A stretch of 9,310 nucleotides of DNA, taken from JBLKSS01 sp047607725. GTDB taxonomy: Bacteria > Pseudomonadota > Gammaproteobacteria > Enterobacterales > Enterobacteriaceae. Shown here one piece after another: positions 1 to 6,219 of the stretch. The notes under the pieces are model-generated. The model saw only the letters and a list, made by a program, of their open reading frames with translations. It was not told the DNA's origin and did not search any database. The position numbers were made by a program, and so were the translations under genes. The stretch spans positions 1 to 9,310 of the forward strand of contig NZ_JBLKSS010000165.1 in NCBI RefSeq assembly GCF_047607725.1, in the 5' to 3' direction. Numbering within the stretch: position 1 is the first letter of the stretch; every line of letters starts with the position of its first letter.

Positions 1-353
1 GTGAGTAGCCGAGGGCATCACCGCCCACGACGGCCTGATATTCCATCCAGAGCAGCTGTTTGGTCACGCCCTTGCGGCTTAACTCGGTATCGATATCAAG
101 CCAGCTGGGTAAGGTCTTGATAGCCTTGCCGGATTTGCCGGGATAGAGCAGGCGGTCGAGGTCGACGGGGAACAGTTCCGCCGGCAATGGCCAGACCAGG
201 TTAGCTACCGTGAATCGGCCGAGGATATCGTACACTGTAGTACAGCCGATGCCGAGCGCTGCTGCGATTCGAGTGACGCTGCTCAAATTTCATGATTAAT
301 GCATTTATATATATGTATATTTATGTTCTCGCGTTCTTCTTTTTACGTGCCAT
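1..353 (-). pseudogene. istA: istA transposase, N-terminal part, decayed and running off the window
   Basis: The likely start is ATG at 353-351, giving MARKKKNART and then an in-frame TAA at 323-321. The same frame continues after the stop through an AT-rich stretch to MKFEQRHSNR (about 290-264), which resembles the first helix of the IS21 helix-turn-helix. Similarity then moves to another frame near 264-275 and continues as RIAAALGIGCTTVYDILGRF, then ANLVWPLPAELFP, then LPSWLDIDTELSRKGVTKQL and LLWMEYQ up to the window edge. These are typical IstA N-terminal motifs: the DNA-binding helix-turn-helix followed by the WPLP and RKGVT...LLWxEY blocks. The DDE catalytic core would lie outside the window. 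One nonsense codon and one frameshift make this copy unlikely to give active transposase, unless another copy supplies it. Confidence 0.7.
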
Positions 354-420
354 GCCATACCCCCGGAAGCTAAAAGTCTCCAGAGTATGGCGGAACAGAA
401 GATGAGCGATAGGACAGAAT

Positions 421-473
421 CGGAATCGCTGATCGGGCGACCGGAATCAGTGATCGGACGTGACCGGAACCAG
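421..473. repeat. Tandem imperfect repeats at the IS21 end
   Basis: Two imperfect copies of a unit of about 21-23 bases lie side by side at 421-441 and 442-464. Each begins CGGAATC, has TGATCGG in the middle and ends in GAC. A third partial copy, CGGAACCAG, follows at 465-473. Multiple terminal repeats of this kind are the transposase-binding sites at IS21-family ends. Confidence 0.65.
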
Positions 474-477
474 CAGC

Positions 478-771
478 ATGTATGGCGTAGCGCAGGGGGC
501 GCTGTTTTTCGGCGAGTCGATGTTTAGTCGCCGGCCGAACGCATCAAAATTGGCGCTGTGGTGTTTTTGCCGTTATTTTATGCATCAGGGCGGAAAAATG
601 GTAGACTGCCAAGTATTGAACTCGCATACCGCATCGCTCGGGGCGCATAATATTGCGCGCGGCGATTTTCTGGCTATGCTTACGCAATTACTACCTTTAT
701 CACTGGCGGCCGGCTGCTGGCAACCGCAAGCCCTCTTTACCGTCCTTCCTGATTCTGAAAGCGGCAGATGA
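478..771 (+). pseudogene. aat: Leucyl/phenylalanyl-tRNA-protein transferase, C-terminal fragment
   Basis: Aat transfers Leu or Phe from aminoacyl-tRNA to proteins with N-terminal Lys or Arg, creating N-degrons that ClpS delivers to ClpAP. From ATG 478 the frame reads MYGVAQGALFFGESMFSRR, then GGKMVDCQVLNSHTASLGA, matching E. coli Aat from about residue 144 to its end. The residues matching catalytic Asp186 and Gln188 are present in VDCQVLN. Everything corresponding to the first ~143 residues is missing, because the IS21-type element joins directly upstream. The frame stays open to a GTG at 460 inside the IS repeats, but I see no ribosome-binding site. The last ~20 residues differ from E. coli. 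The gene sits just upstream of infA, as in E. coli. The missing 5' part may lie on the far side of the element, outside the window. Confidence 0.9.
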
Positions 772-792
772 TGAGGCTTTCTTCATCATTTC

Positions 793-821
793 TTTACATA
801 ATGAGGGTTTTTCGGCATTAT
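793..821 (+). promoter_or_regulatory. Candidate sigma-70 promoter for infA
   Basis: TTTACA (793-798) and CATTAT (816-821) are separated by exactly 17 bases, matching the consensus at 5 of 6 and 4 of 6 positions. Transcription would start near 828 and give a leader of about 36 nt. A second, weaker pair, TTGCCG (823-828) and TCATAC (846-851), also has 17-base spacing but would start almost on the ribosome-binding site. E. coli has a promoter between aat and infA, so a site here fits. Confidence 0.5.
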
Positions 822-863
822 CTTGCCGGTTAAAAACTATGGTATTCATACCTAGAGGATTCG

Positions 864-1082
864 ATGGCCAAAGAAGACAATATTGAAATGCAAGGCACCG
901 TACTGGACACGCTGCCTAACACCATGTTCCGCGTGGAATTGGAAAACGGTCATGTGGTGACCGCACATATCTCCGGTAAAATGCGCAAGAACTACATCCG
1001 TATCCTGACGGGCGACAAAGTCACCGTTGAGCTGACCCCGTACGATCTGAGCAAAGGCCGCATTGTCTTCCGCAGCCGCTGA
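864..1082 (+). CDS. infA: Translation initiation factor IF-1
   Basis: IF-1 binds the A site of the 30S subunit with IF-2 and IF-3 during translation initiation. The product is 72 residues, the usual length, and from memory differs from E. coli IF-1 at only one position: Asp instead of Glu at residue 15 (TVLDTLPNTMFRVEL). The whole chain is one OB-fold of the S1 type, ending in SKGRIVFRSR. The start is fixed by AGAGGA at 854-859, four bases before ATG, and by the conserved N-terminus MAKEDNIEMQ. It lies downstream of the broken aat gene. Expression probably depends on the promoter in the 92-base aat-infA gap, since the IS has replaced everything upstream. It is essential in E. coli and shows no sign of decay here. 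Confidence 0.98.
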   Translation: MAKEDNIEMQGTVLDTLPNTMFRVELENGHVVTAHISGKMRKNYIRILTGDKVTVELTPYDLSKGRIVFRSR

Positions 1083-1539
1083 GATTATCTGAGCGCGTTG
1101 ACCGGCCGGTTCCGGTGACGATTATCCTCGGCATAATGCGCGATAATTCCCCCTGCCACGACGCCGGTGAGTATTTCTACCCGCCATAACGGCTGAAGAA
1201 GGCGATGACCCCAGCACCGGCTATCCGGCTGCGCTATCCGGGCTATCGCCCCTCTCCGGCTTGAGGGCGTTGTGCCGCCCCGCTTTACCCCCTGACGCAC
1301 GGCTAACCCGCCCCGTCCTTCGCCGCCGAGCCGGTATTCCGCCTGTGCTTTTGTTCCGTCCATCCCCTGAATCCGCCTGCATTCCCTCACGCATCGCGCC
1401 ACCACTTTATCAGCCAACGCGCCAGCGCAACGGGCATATTGCGCGATAGCGCGGGCGTTTGCGGCGCAACAACGCGGAACCGACAGTACGGCAATGCGCA
1501 AGCCGCCGCCAGAACATCGGGAACCCTCGGCGCTGGCAT
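1083..1539. other. Gene-free stretch between infA and clpA; no serW tRNA
   Basis: About 457 GC-rich bases hold no open frame that I recognise. E. coli has the tRNA-Ser gene serW at this position, but I find no acceptor stem, no TTCGAATC T-loop and no anticodon arm on either strand. I also see no clear terminator for infA. It looks like decayed sequence from lost genes. Confidence 0.6.
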
Positions 1540-1567
1540 AAAAAAGGCGATACCTCAGGGTATCGCC
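1540..1567 (-). terminator. Rho-independent terminator of clpSA
   Basis: On the minus strand the perfect 9-base stem GGCGATACC / GGTATCGCC (1567-1559 with 1554-1546), with a 4-base loop, is followed directly by six T (1545-1540). It begins 30 bases past the clpA stop codon. Confidence 0.9.
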
Positions 1568-1596
1568 CTGCTCTGCTCGGACCGAACCGCCGGGGG

Positions 1597-3870
1597 TTAG
1601 TGCACCGCCCCTTCGGCCTTACGTTTTTGCGCGCTAAGGAACTGGTATTTGAGCGTTTGACTCTCTTTGTCCAATTCCACCCGCACCGAGCCGCCATCCA
1701 CCAGCGAACCAAACAACAGCTCGTTGGCCAACGGTTTTTTCAGATTCTCCTGCATGACGCGGGCCATCGGACGGGCGCCCATGGCTTTATCGTAGCCTTT
1801 GTCGCTGAGCCAGTTGCGCGCGTCGTCGCTGACTTCCAGCGAAACGCCCTTGGCATCCAGCTGCGCCTGGAGTTCGACAATAAATTTGTCGACCACCTGC
1901 TGGATAACCTCGGTGGAGAGATGGTTAAACCAAATCACGTTATCGAGACGGTTGCGGAATTCCGGCGTAAACACCTTCTTTATCTCCGACATGGCGTCCG
2001 TGCTGTTATCCTGCTGAATCAGCCCTATCGACTGGCGCTGGGTTTCCTGCACGCCGGCGTTGGTGGTCATCACCAGTATCACATTACGAAAATCCGCCTT
2101 GCGGCCGTTATTGTCGGTCAGCGTACCGTTATCCATCACCTGCAACAGCAGATTGAAAACGTCCGGATGGGCCTTCTCGATTTCATCAAGCAGCAGCCCG
2201 GAATGCGGATACTTCAATACGGCATCGGTCAGTAGGCCGCCCTGATCGTAGCCGACATAGCCGGGAGGCGCGCCAATCAGGCGGCTGACGGTGTGTCGCT
2301 CCATATATTCAGACATGTCGAAGCGCAGCAGCTCAATATCCAGCGCTTTGGCCAACTGCACCGTCACCTCGGTTTTACCGACGCCCGTGGGACCGGCAAA
2401 CAGGAAGGATCCCACCGGTTTATGCTCCTGACCCAGCCCGGCGCGGCTCATTTTGATCGCCTCGGTCAGCACCTCGATGGCCTTGTCCTGACCGAAAACC
2501 AGCATCTTCAGCCGATCACCCAGATTTTTCAGCACGTCGCGATCGCTCGCCGAAACCGTTTTCTCCGGAATACGGGCGATCCGCGCCACCACCGACTCGA
2601 TATCCGCCACGTTGACGGTCTTTTTACGCTTGCTGACAGGCATCAGCCGACTGCGCGCGCCCGCCTCATCGATGACATCGATGGCTTTGTCCGGCAGGTG
2701 GCGGTCGTTGATGTATTTCACCGCCAGCTCCACCGCCGCCCTCACCGCCTTTGCGGTATAGCGCACGTCGTGGTGGGCTTCATATTTGGTTTTCAGCCCT
2801 GTCAGGATCTGCACCGTTTCCTCCACCGTCGGTTCCGTAATGTCTATCTTTTGGAATCGACGCGCCAGTGCGCGATCCTTTTCAAAAATATTGCTGAATT
2901 CCTGGTAGGTGGTTGAGCCTATCACGCGGATTTTGCCGCTGGAGAGCAACGGCTTAATCAGGTTGGCGGCATCCACCTGCCCGCCCGAGGCCGCGCCGGC
3001 GCCGATGATGGTATGGATTTCATCGATAAACAGAATGCTGTTCTGGTCCTGCTCAAGCTGTTTGAGCAGCGCCTTGAACCGTTTCTCGAAATCGCCGCGG
3101 TACTTGGTGCCGGCCAGCAGCGAACCGATATCCAGGGAGTAAATGGTGCAGTTGGCGATAACCTCAGGCACTTCGCCGCGCACGATCCGCCAGGCCAGCC
3201 CTTCCGCGATGGCGGTTTTACCCACCCCGGATTCGCCCACCAGCAGCGGGTTGTTTTTCCGACGGCGGCATAGGACCTGAATGGCGCGTTCCAGCTCACG
3301 ATCGCGGCCAATCAGCGGATCGATGCCGCCGACGCACGCCAGTTGATTAAGGTTGGTGGTGAAGTTTTCCATACGCTCCTCCCCGCCTGACTGCTCTTCG
3401 TTGACCGGCGTTTCAGGCCCGGGTGCCTGCGTCTCGTCTTTACCCGTACCGTGGGAGATAAAATTCACCACGTCCAACCGGCTGACGTCATGCTTGCGCA
3501 GCAAATAGGCCGCCTGGGATTCCTGCTCGCTGAAAATCGCCACCAGCACGTTGGCGCCGGACACTTCGCTACGTCCGGACGACTGGACGTGGAAGACCGC
3601 GCGCTGCAGTACGCGCTGGAAACTGAGCGTGGGCTGCGTTTCGCGCTCTTCATCACTTGCGGGTAAGGTCGGTGTGGTTTGTTCGATAAAGGCTTCCAAC
3701 TCCTGGCGCAGGGCCACCAGATCGACCGTGCACGCCTCCAGCACTTCACGCGCCGCAGGGTTGCTGAGCAGGGCAAGCAGCAAATGTTCCACGGTCATAA
3801 ATTCATGCCGGTGCTCACGCACTCTGGCGAAAGCCATGTTTAAACTGAGTTCCAGTTCTTGATTGAGCAT
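1597..3870 (-). CDS. clpA: ATP-dependent Clp protease ATP-binding subunit ClpA
   Basis: ClpA is the cytoplasmic hexameric AAA+ unfoldase that threads substrates into ClpP, alone or with the adaptor ClpS. The product is 757 residues (E. coli 758). An N-domain (about 1-142) binds ClpS. AAA module D1 has GESGVGKT (Lys near 218), ILFIDE and the RALARRF arginine finger. D2 has GPTGVGKT (Lys near 499), LLLDE and PEFRNR. The IGL loop that docks on ClpP is present (QSIGL, near 615). I chose ATG 3870: GGGAGG lies five bases upstream and MLNQELELSL is the conserved N-terminus; the frame also opens at GTG 3876, but that overlaps the ribosome-binding site. An oddity is Cys in LACVGGIDP, where E. coli has Arg. 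It follows clpS by 27 bases and is probably co-transcribed. It looks fully functional. Confidence 0.98.
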   Translation of the reverse strand: MLNQELELSLNMAFARVREHRHEFMTVEHLLLALLSNPAAREVLEACTVDLVALRQELEAFIEQTTPTLPASDEERETQPTLSFQRVLQRAVFHVQSSGRSEVSGANVLVAIFSEQESQAAYLLRKHDVSRLDVVNFISHGTGKDETQAPGPETPVNEEQSGGEERMENFTTNLNQLACVGGIDPLIGRDRELERAIQVLCRRRKNNPLLVGESGVGKTAIAEGLAWRIVRGEVPEVIANCTIYSLDIGSLLAGTKYRGDFEKRFKALLKQLEQDQNSILFIDEIHTIIGAGAASGGQVDAANLIKPLLSSGKIRVIGSTTYQEFSNIFEKDRALARRFQKIDITEPTVEETVQILTGLKTKYEAHHDVRYTAKAVRAAVELAVKYINDRHLPDKAIDVIDEAGARSRLMPVSKRKKTVNVADIESVVARIARIPEKTVSASDRDVLKNLGDRLKMLVFGQDKAIEVLTEAIKMSRAGLGQEHKPVGSFLFAGPTGVGKTEVTVQLAKALDIELLRFDMSEYMERHTVSRLIGAPPGYVGYDQGGLLTDAVLKYPHSGLLLDEIEKAHPDVFNLLLQVMDNGTLTDNNGRKADFRNVILVMTTNAGVQETQRQSIGLIQQDNSTDAMSEIKKVFTPEFRNRLDNVIWFNHLSTEVIQQVVDKFIVELQAQLDAKGVSLEVSDDARNWLSDKGYDKAMGARPMARVMQENLKKPLANELLFGSLVDGGSVRVELDKESQTLKYQFLSAQKRKAEGAVH
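3370..3384 (-). promoter_or_regulatory. Internal translation start site within clpA
   Basis: Inside clpA, the minus strand has GGGGAGGAG (3384-3376), three bases and then ATG (3372-3370), opening MENFTTNL at residue 167. This matches the known E. coli internal start at Met169, which gives a shorter ClpA without the N-domain. The Shine-Dalgarno match is stronger than that of many real starts. Confidence 0.6.
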
Positions 3871-3897
3871 TGGCACCTCCCCAAATAGATTGCCCTT

Positions 3898-4218
3898 TCA
3901 GGCTTTTTCCAGCGTACAAAGCAACGGATGCTCGTTTTCCCGGGCGTAGCGGTTGACGTGAACCGCCTTGGTTTCCGCGACCTCCGCGGTATAGATACCG
4001 CAAACGGCCTTTCCCTGATAATGCACCCTAAGCATCAGTTGCGTTGCACGTTCAACATCATAAGAAAAGAACTTTTGCAATACGTCAATAACAAATTCCA
4101 TTGGAGTATAGTCGTCATTGATAAGTATGACTTTATACATAGACGGGGGTTGTACCGCATTTTTCACCTGTTCTTCAGCTAGATGGCGCTCATCGAGCCT
4201 GTCGCTTGTCTTACCCAT
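3898..4218 (-). CDS. clpS: ClpS, N-degron adaptor of ClpAP
   Basis: ClpS binds proteins with N-terminal Leu, Phe, Tyr or Trp and hands them to the ClpA N-domain; it also blocks ClpA self-degradation. The product is 106 residues, exactly the E. coli length. The flexible N-terminal arm (about 1-25, MGKTSDRLDERHLAEEQ) is the most diverged part. The folded core holds MYKVILINDDYTPMEFVIDV, with the Asn-Asp-Asp and Met of the N-degron pocket, then the pocket His in LRVHYQGKA, and the invariant tail ARENEHPLLCTLEKA. The ribosome-binding site is weak (GGA near 4227-4229), so the start rests on conservation. It is first in a two-gene unit with clpA and divergent from cspD. It is intact, even though Aat, which makes N-degrons for it, is broken here. 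Confidence 0.98.
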   Translation of the reverse strand: MGKTSDRLDERHLAEEQVKNAVQPPSMYKVILINDDYTPMEFVIDVLQKFFSYDVERATQLMLRVHYQGKAVCGIYTAEVAETKAVHVNRYARENEHPLLCTLEKA

Positions 4219-4273
4219 CGTGTTGTTCCAACGCTAAATCATCACCGCTGCGCTAGAGCAGCCCCTTTCTTTC

Positions 4274-4282
4274 ATCTTACCA
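4274..4282 (-). promoter_or_regulatory. Candidate extended -10 promoter for clpSA
   Basis: The minus strand reads TGGTAAGAT (4282-4274), an extended -10 element (TGn plus TAAGAT), with no good -35 box upstream. Transcription would start near 4267, about 50 bases before the clpS ATG. Confidence 0.35.
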
Positions 4283-4434
4283 TTGGATAATCAAAATAGC
4301 CGCCGGCGGCGTCAGGATTTTGTCCGGGTGTGCCGGCAGCCGTCCGAAAAAAACGGGTTAAAGCGTTAACTGCTTCAAAGTTTGATAATGTCGTCAGCTA
4401 ACTCTTTAGCCATCGCTTGATCTCTTATCGCTAT

Positions 4435-4481
4435 CCTCTAGAGTGTAGAGGCATAAGCGGATGCGGGTAATCAGCCGCTTA
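4435..4481 (+). promoter_or_regulatory. Two hairpins in the region upstream of cspD
   Basis: CCTCTA (4435-4440) pairs with TAGAGG (4446-4451) around a 5-base loop. Directly after it, TAAGCGG (4454-4460) pairs with CCGCTTA (4475-4481) around a 14-base loop. No T tract follows, so these are not terminators. If cspD is transcribed from upstream (for example a GATAAT at 4384-4389, whose -35 is poor), they would fold in its leader. They could equally be operator-like sites in DNA. Confidence 0.35.
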
Positions 4482-4535
4482 CGACGTCAACTATCCTCAT
4501 CACATAAAAGCTTCGGTTGCGAGGGATGTAGAAAC

Positions 4536-4757
4536 ATGGAGACGGGTAAAGTTAAATGGTTCAATAACGCCAAAGGTTTTGGTTTTATCTGCCCGGAAAA
4601 CGGCGGCGAGGATATCTTTGCGCACTATTCAACGATCCAGATGGACGGTTACCGGACGCTGAAGGCCGTGCAAGTCGTCAGATTCGAGGTTCATCAGGGG
4701 CCCAAAGGGAACCATGCGAGCCTGATTGTGCCTGTTGAAGCCGAGAATGTTGCCTAA
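4536..4757 (+). CDS. cspD: Cold-shock-like protein CspD
   Basis: CspD is a member of the cold-shock family that is not cold-induced. In E. coli it is made in stationary phase, binds single-stranded DNA as a dimer and inhibits replication. The product is 73 residues (E. coli 74). It opens METGKVKWFNNAKGFGFICP, with the RNP1 motif KGFGFI, followed by the RNP2-like IFAHYSTIQMDGYRTLKA, the stretch that separates CspD from CspA. One difference is Val in LKAVQVVRF, where E. coli has LKAGQSVQF. I chose ATG 4536: it has GAGGG ten bases upstream and gives the conserved N-terminus, while the in-frame ATG at 4461 would add 25 residues unknown in the family. It is divergent from clpS as in E. coli, and CspD there is degraded by Lon. 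Confidence 0.96.
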   Translation: METGKVKWFNNAKGFGFICPENGGEDIFAHYSTIQMDGYRTLKAVQVVRFEVHQGPKGNHASLIVPVEAENVA

Positions 4758-4793
4758 TAACGCGCATCGCAATATAAAAGGTGTCACCGCATG

Positions 4794-4820
4794 AAATGCC
4801 AGCCTGTCGCTGGCATTTTT
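4794..4820 (+). terminator. Rho-independent terminator of cspD
   Basis: The perfect 8-base stem ATGCCAGC (4796-4803) / GCTGGCAT (4809-4816) has a 5-base loop and ends in a run of T (4816-4820). Two preceding A extend the stem by pairing with the T run. It starts 37 bases after the cspD stop. Confidence 0.9.
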
Positions 4821-5217
4821 CTGCCGCTTGCGCCTGCATACTATCAAGTTATAACACTTTTCTTTTACGACGCAAGTTTAATTATGCGATAAATCCCCCG
4901 CCGCAGGGCCATCCGGCGCGCCGGCGGCGGGAGCCCTTGTCGCCGGGCTGAGCCCGAAAGATCGGGTCACGAGGTCATCGCCTCACCCGCCTGGGCGCTT
5001 GATGGGGCTTATCCGGCATGACGGCGACGCGAGGGCCGATGCCGCGACGGCGTTGCAATGGGTCGGCGCGGCGCCGTCACCACACCTTACGGCCCGCGCA
5101 CCGCCCCTTCGGCGGGTGAGGTGTTTTTTCCACAGCGCTGTCCTTTACAGCGCCGGCGCTTTTCGCTAGCGTGTGGCGGTCAGTCGCCTCGCGGCGTCAT
5201 AAGGAAGTGGTCTGTTC
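4821..5217. other. Gene-free stretch between cspD and lysO
   Basis: About 400 bases hold no recognisable gene. In E. coli macB, macA, ybjX, ybjD and aqpZ lie between cspD and lysO, and I could not recognise remnants of any of them. The stretch starts AT-rich (4850-4895) and then becomes very GC-rich. It contains a strong inverted repeat, CCCGCCGC (4897-4904) / GCGGCGGG (4924-4931), enclosing the palindrome GGCGCGCC, and a terminator-like hairpin at 5083-5129. Confidence 0.6.
5083..5129 (+). terminator. Terminator-like hairpin upstream of lysO
   Basis: CACCTTAC (5083-5090) can pair fully, with one G-T wobble, with GTGAGGTG (5116-5123). An inner stem CCGCC (5101-5105) / GGCGG (5111-5115) has a 5-base loop. 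Six T follow (5124-5129). A 10-base bulge on the left arm makes it less tidy than the other two terminators. It could be the terminator of a deleted gene or an attenuator ahead of lysO. Confidence 0.4.
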
Positions 5218-6089
5218 ATGTATGCCAGTCTGTTGCTCATTCTCGTCCCGCTGATTATCGGCTATCTGCTGCCCCGCCCGCCCGCTGGCTACAGGTCGTA
5301 AACCGCGCCTTAAGCGCCATGGTGTACGTTATCCTATTTTTGATGGGTATCAGCCTGGTGTTTTTACCCAATCTCGCCAGCAATCTGCTACGGATCGGCG
5401 TGATTACCGCCGTCAGCGCCCTGTGTATTCTGGCGATGAATGCGCTGGCGCTGGGACTGCTGGAAAAAGTCCTGCCCTGTCCCGCCACCACTCTCGCGCC
5501 GCTGCGCTGGCGCATGGCCCTCGACTCGCTCAAGCTCTGCGCCGTGGTAGTCGCCGGCTTTGCGCTCGGTCTCACGCATTGGTCCGGGTTCAGCCTGGCG
5601 ACCCAGGCCAGCGAACTGCTGCTGATTCTGTTGCTGTGGCTGGTGGGTATCCAACTGCGCAACAGAGGTATGACGCTCAGGCAGATAATCCTCAACCGCC
5701 GCGGACTGCTGGTGGCGCTAAGCGCACTGGCCGCCATGCTGCTGGGGCTGCCGTTGTCCACCGGGCTGGCTCTCGCGTCCGCCTATGGCTGGTATTCGCT
5801 ATCGGGTATCCTGATGACCGATGTGTTTGGGCCGGTTATCGGCAGCGCGGCGTTTTTCAACGACCTGCTGCGCGAACTGCTAGCGATTATGCTGATCCCG
5901 CTGCTGATACGCCGCCGCCGCCATACGGCGCTGGGGTTGTGCGGCGCCACCTCGATGGATTTTACCTTGCCGGTGCTGCAGCGCAGCGGCGGGATGGAGA
6001 TCGTGCCCGCGGTAATTGTACAGGGCTTTTTGCTCAGTCTGCTGGCGCCGGTCCTCATCGCCCTGTTTTCGGTGCACGCCGGCGGCTAA
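5218..6089 (+). pseudogene. lysO: L-lysine exporter LysO, frameshifted
   Basis: LysO (YbjE) is an inner-membrane protein that exports L-lysine in E. coli. The gene starts at ATG 5218, with AAGGAAG ten bases upstream, and opens MYASLLLILVPLIIGYLLP. The frame then breaks in the C-rich run at 5272-5284. Unshifted reading stops at TAA 5299 after 27 residues; homology resumes one base back as RWLQVVNRALSAMVYVILF and runs to the end. The downstream part keeps several hydrophobic membrane segments, LVGIQLRN, WYSLSGIL, FGPVIGSAAFFNDLLREL (with the Glu matching Glu233 of E. coli) and GATSMDFTLPVLQRSGG. A further in-frame gap of about nine codons lies near 5746-5760, before LPLSTGLALASAYGWYSLSG. Proline replaces the Asp I recall in FLDNLASN. 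A conserved -1 slip cannot be excluded, but decay is more likely. Confidence 0.88.
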
Positions 6090-6132
6090 GCGGTCGCGCA
6101 CCGAGGGCCCCACGCCCCGCGGTCATATTTCC

Positions 6133-6163
6133 TTACCCCCACACCGTCGATAAGGTCTACCCT
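6133..6163 (+). promoter_or_regulatory. Candidate sigma-S type promoter of poxB
   Basis: CTACCCT (6157-6163), preceded by T and followed by ATAA, resembles the extended -10 of RpoS-dependent promoters (CTAYRCT). The -35 position has only a weak TTACCC (6133-6138, 18-base spacing), which is normal for this class. E. coli poxB is strongly RpoS-dependent, so the match is in the expected place, about 57 bases upstream of the start codon. Confidence 0.4.
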
Positions 6164-6219
6164 ATAACCAGACGGCCGCCCAGCACGGTGCTGCCGCGAC
6201 ATTCTCTACGGAGGTAGTC

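Larger units (their letters stand above)
1..475 (-). mobile_element. IS21-family insertion sequence, left-end portion, inserted in aat
   Basis: The minus strand encodes the N-terminal part of an IstA-type transposase, and outside it lie short tandem repeats of the kind that make up IS21-family ends. The outer end is probably at 475-478, where the minus strand reads TGCTGGTT next to the resumption of aat coding sequence; members of this family start with TG. The rest of istA, the helper ATPase gene istB and the right end would lie beyond position 1. The flanking duplication cannot be judged because only one junction is visible. The family assignment is from remembered protein similarity; the exact named element is not known. 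Confidence 0.75.

Noticed and set aside
460..477. GTG 460 as a new start making a functional 103-residue Aat
   Set aside because: It lies in the IS terminal repeats without a Shine-Dalgarno, and the product would lack more than half of the enzyme.
1164..1205. Possible serW remnant: GGTGAG followed by GGCTGAAG, as in tRNA-Ser
   Set aside because: Spacing is wrong (20 bases between the blocks against 10), and no T-arm, long variable arm or closing acceptor strand follows.
1085..1501. Minus-strand open frame of 138 codons between infA and clpA
   Set aside because: No family resemblance, Arg- and Ala-rich composition typical of chance frames in GC-rich DNA, and no clear ribosome-binding site.
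1459..2235. Long plus-strand open frame of 258 codons opposite the end of clpA
   Set aside because: It is antisense to the conserved ClpA D2 region, has no recognisable domain and is best explained as a shadow of codon bias in a GC-rich gene.
4461..4535. Longer cspD start at ATG 4461
   Set aside because: It would add 25 residues not found in the family and run through the hairpin region; ATG 4536 has a ribosome-binding site and the conserved N-terminus.
5423..6217. 264-codon plus-strand frame overlapping lysO
   Set aside because: It is an alternative frame of lysO with no membrane segments or known motifs.
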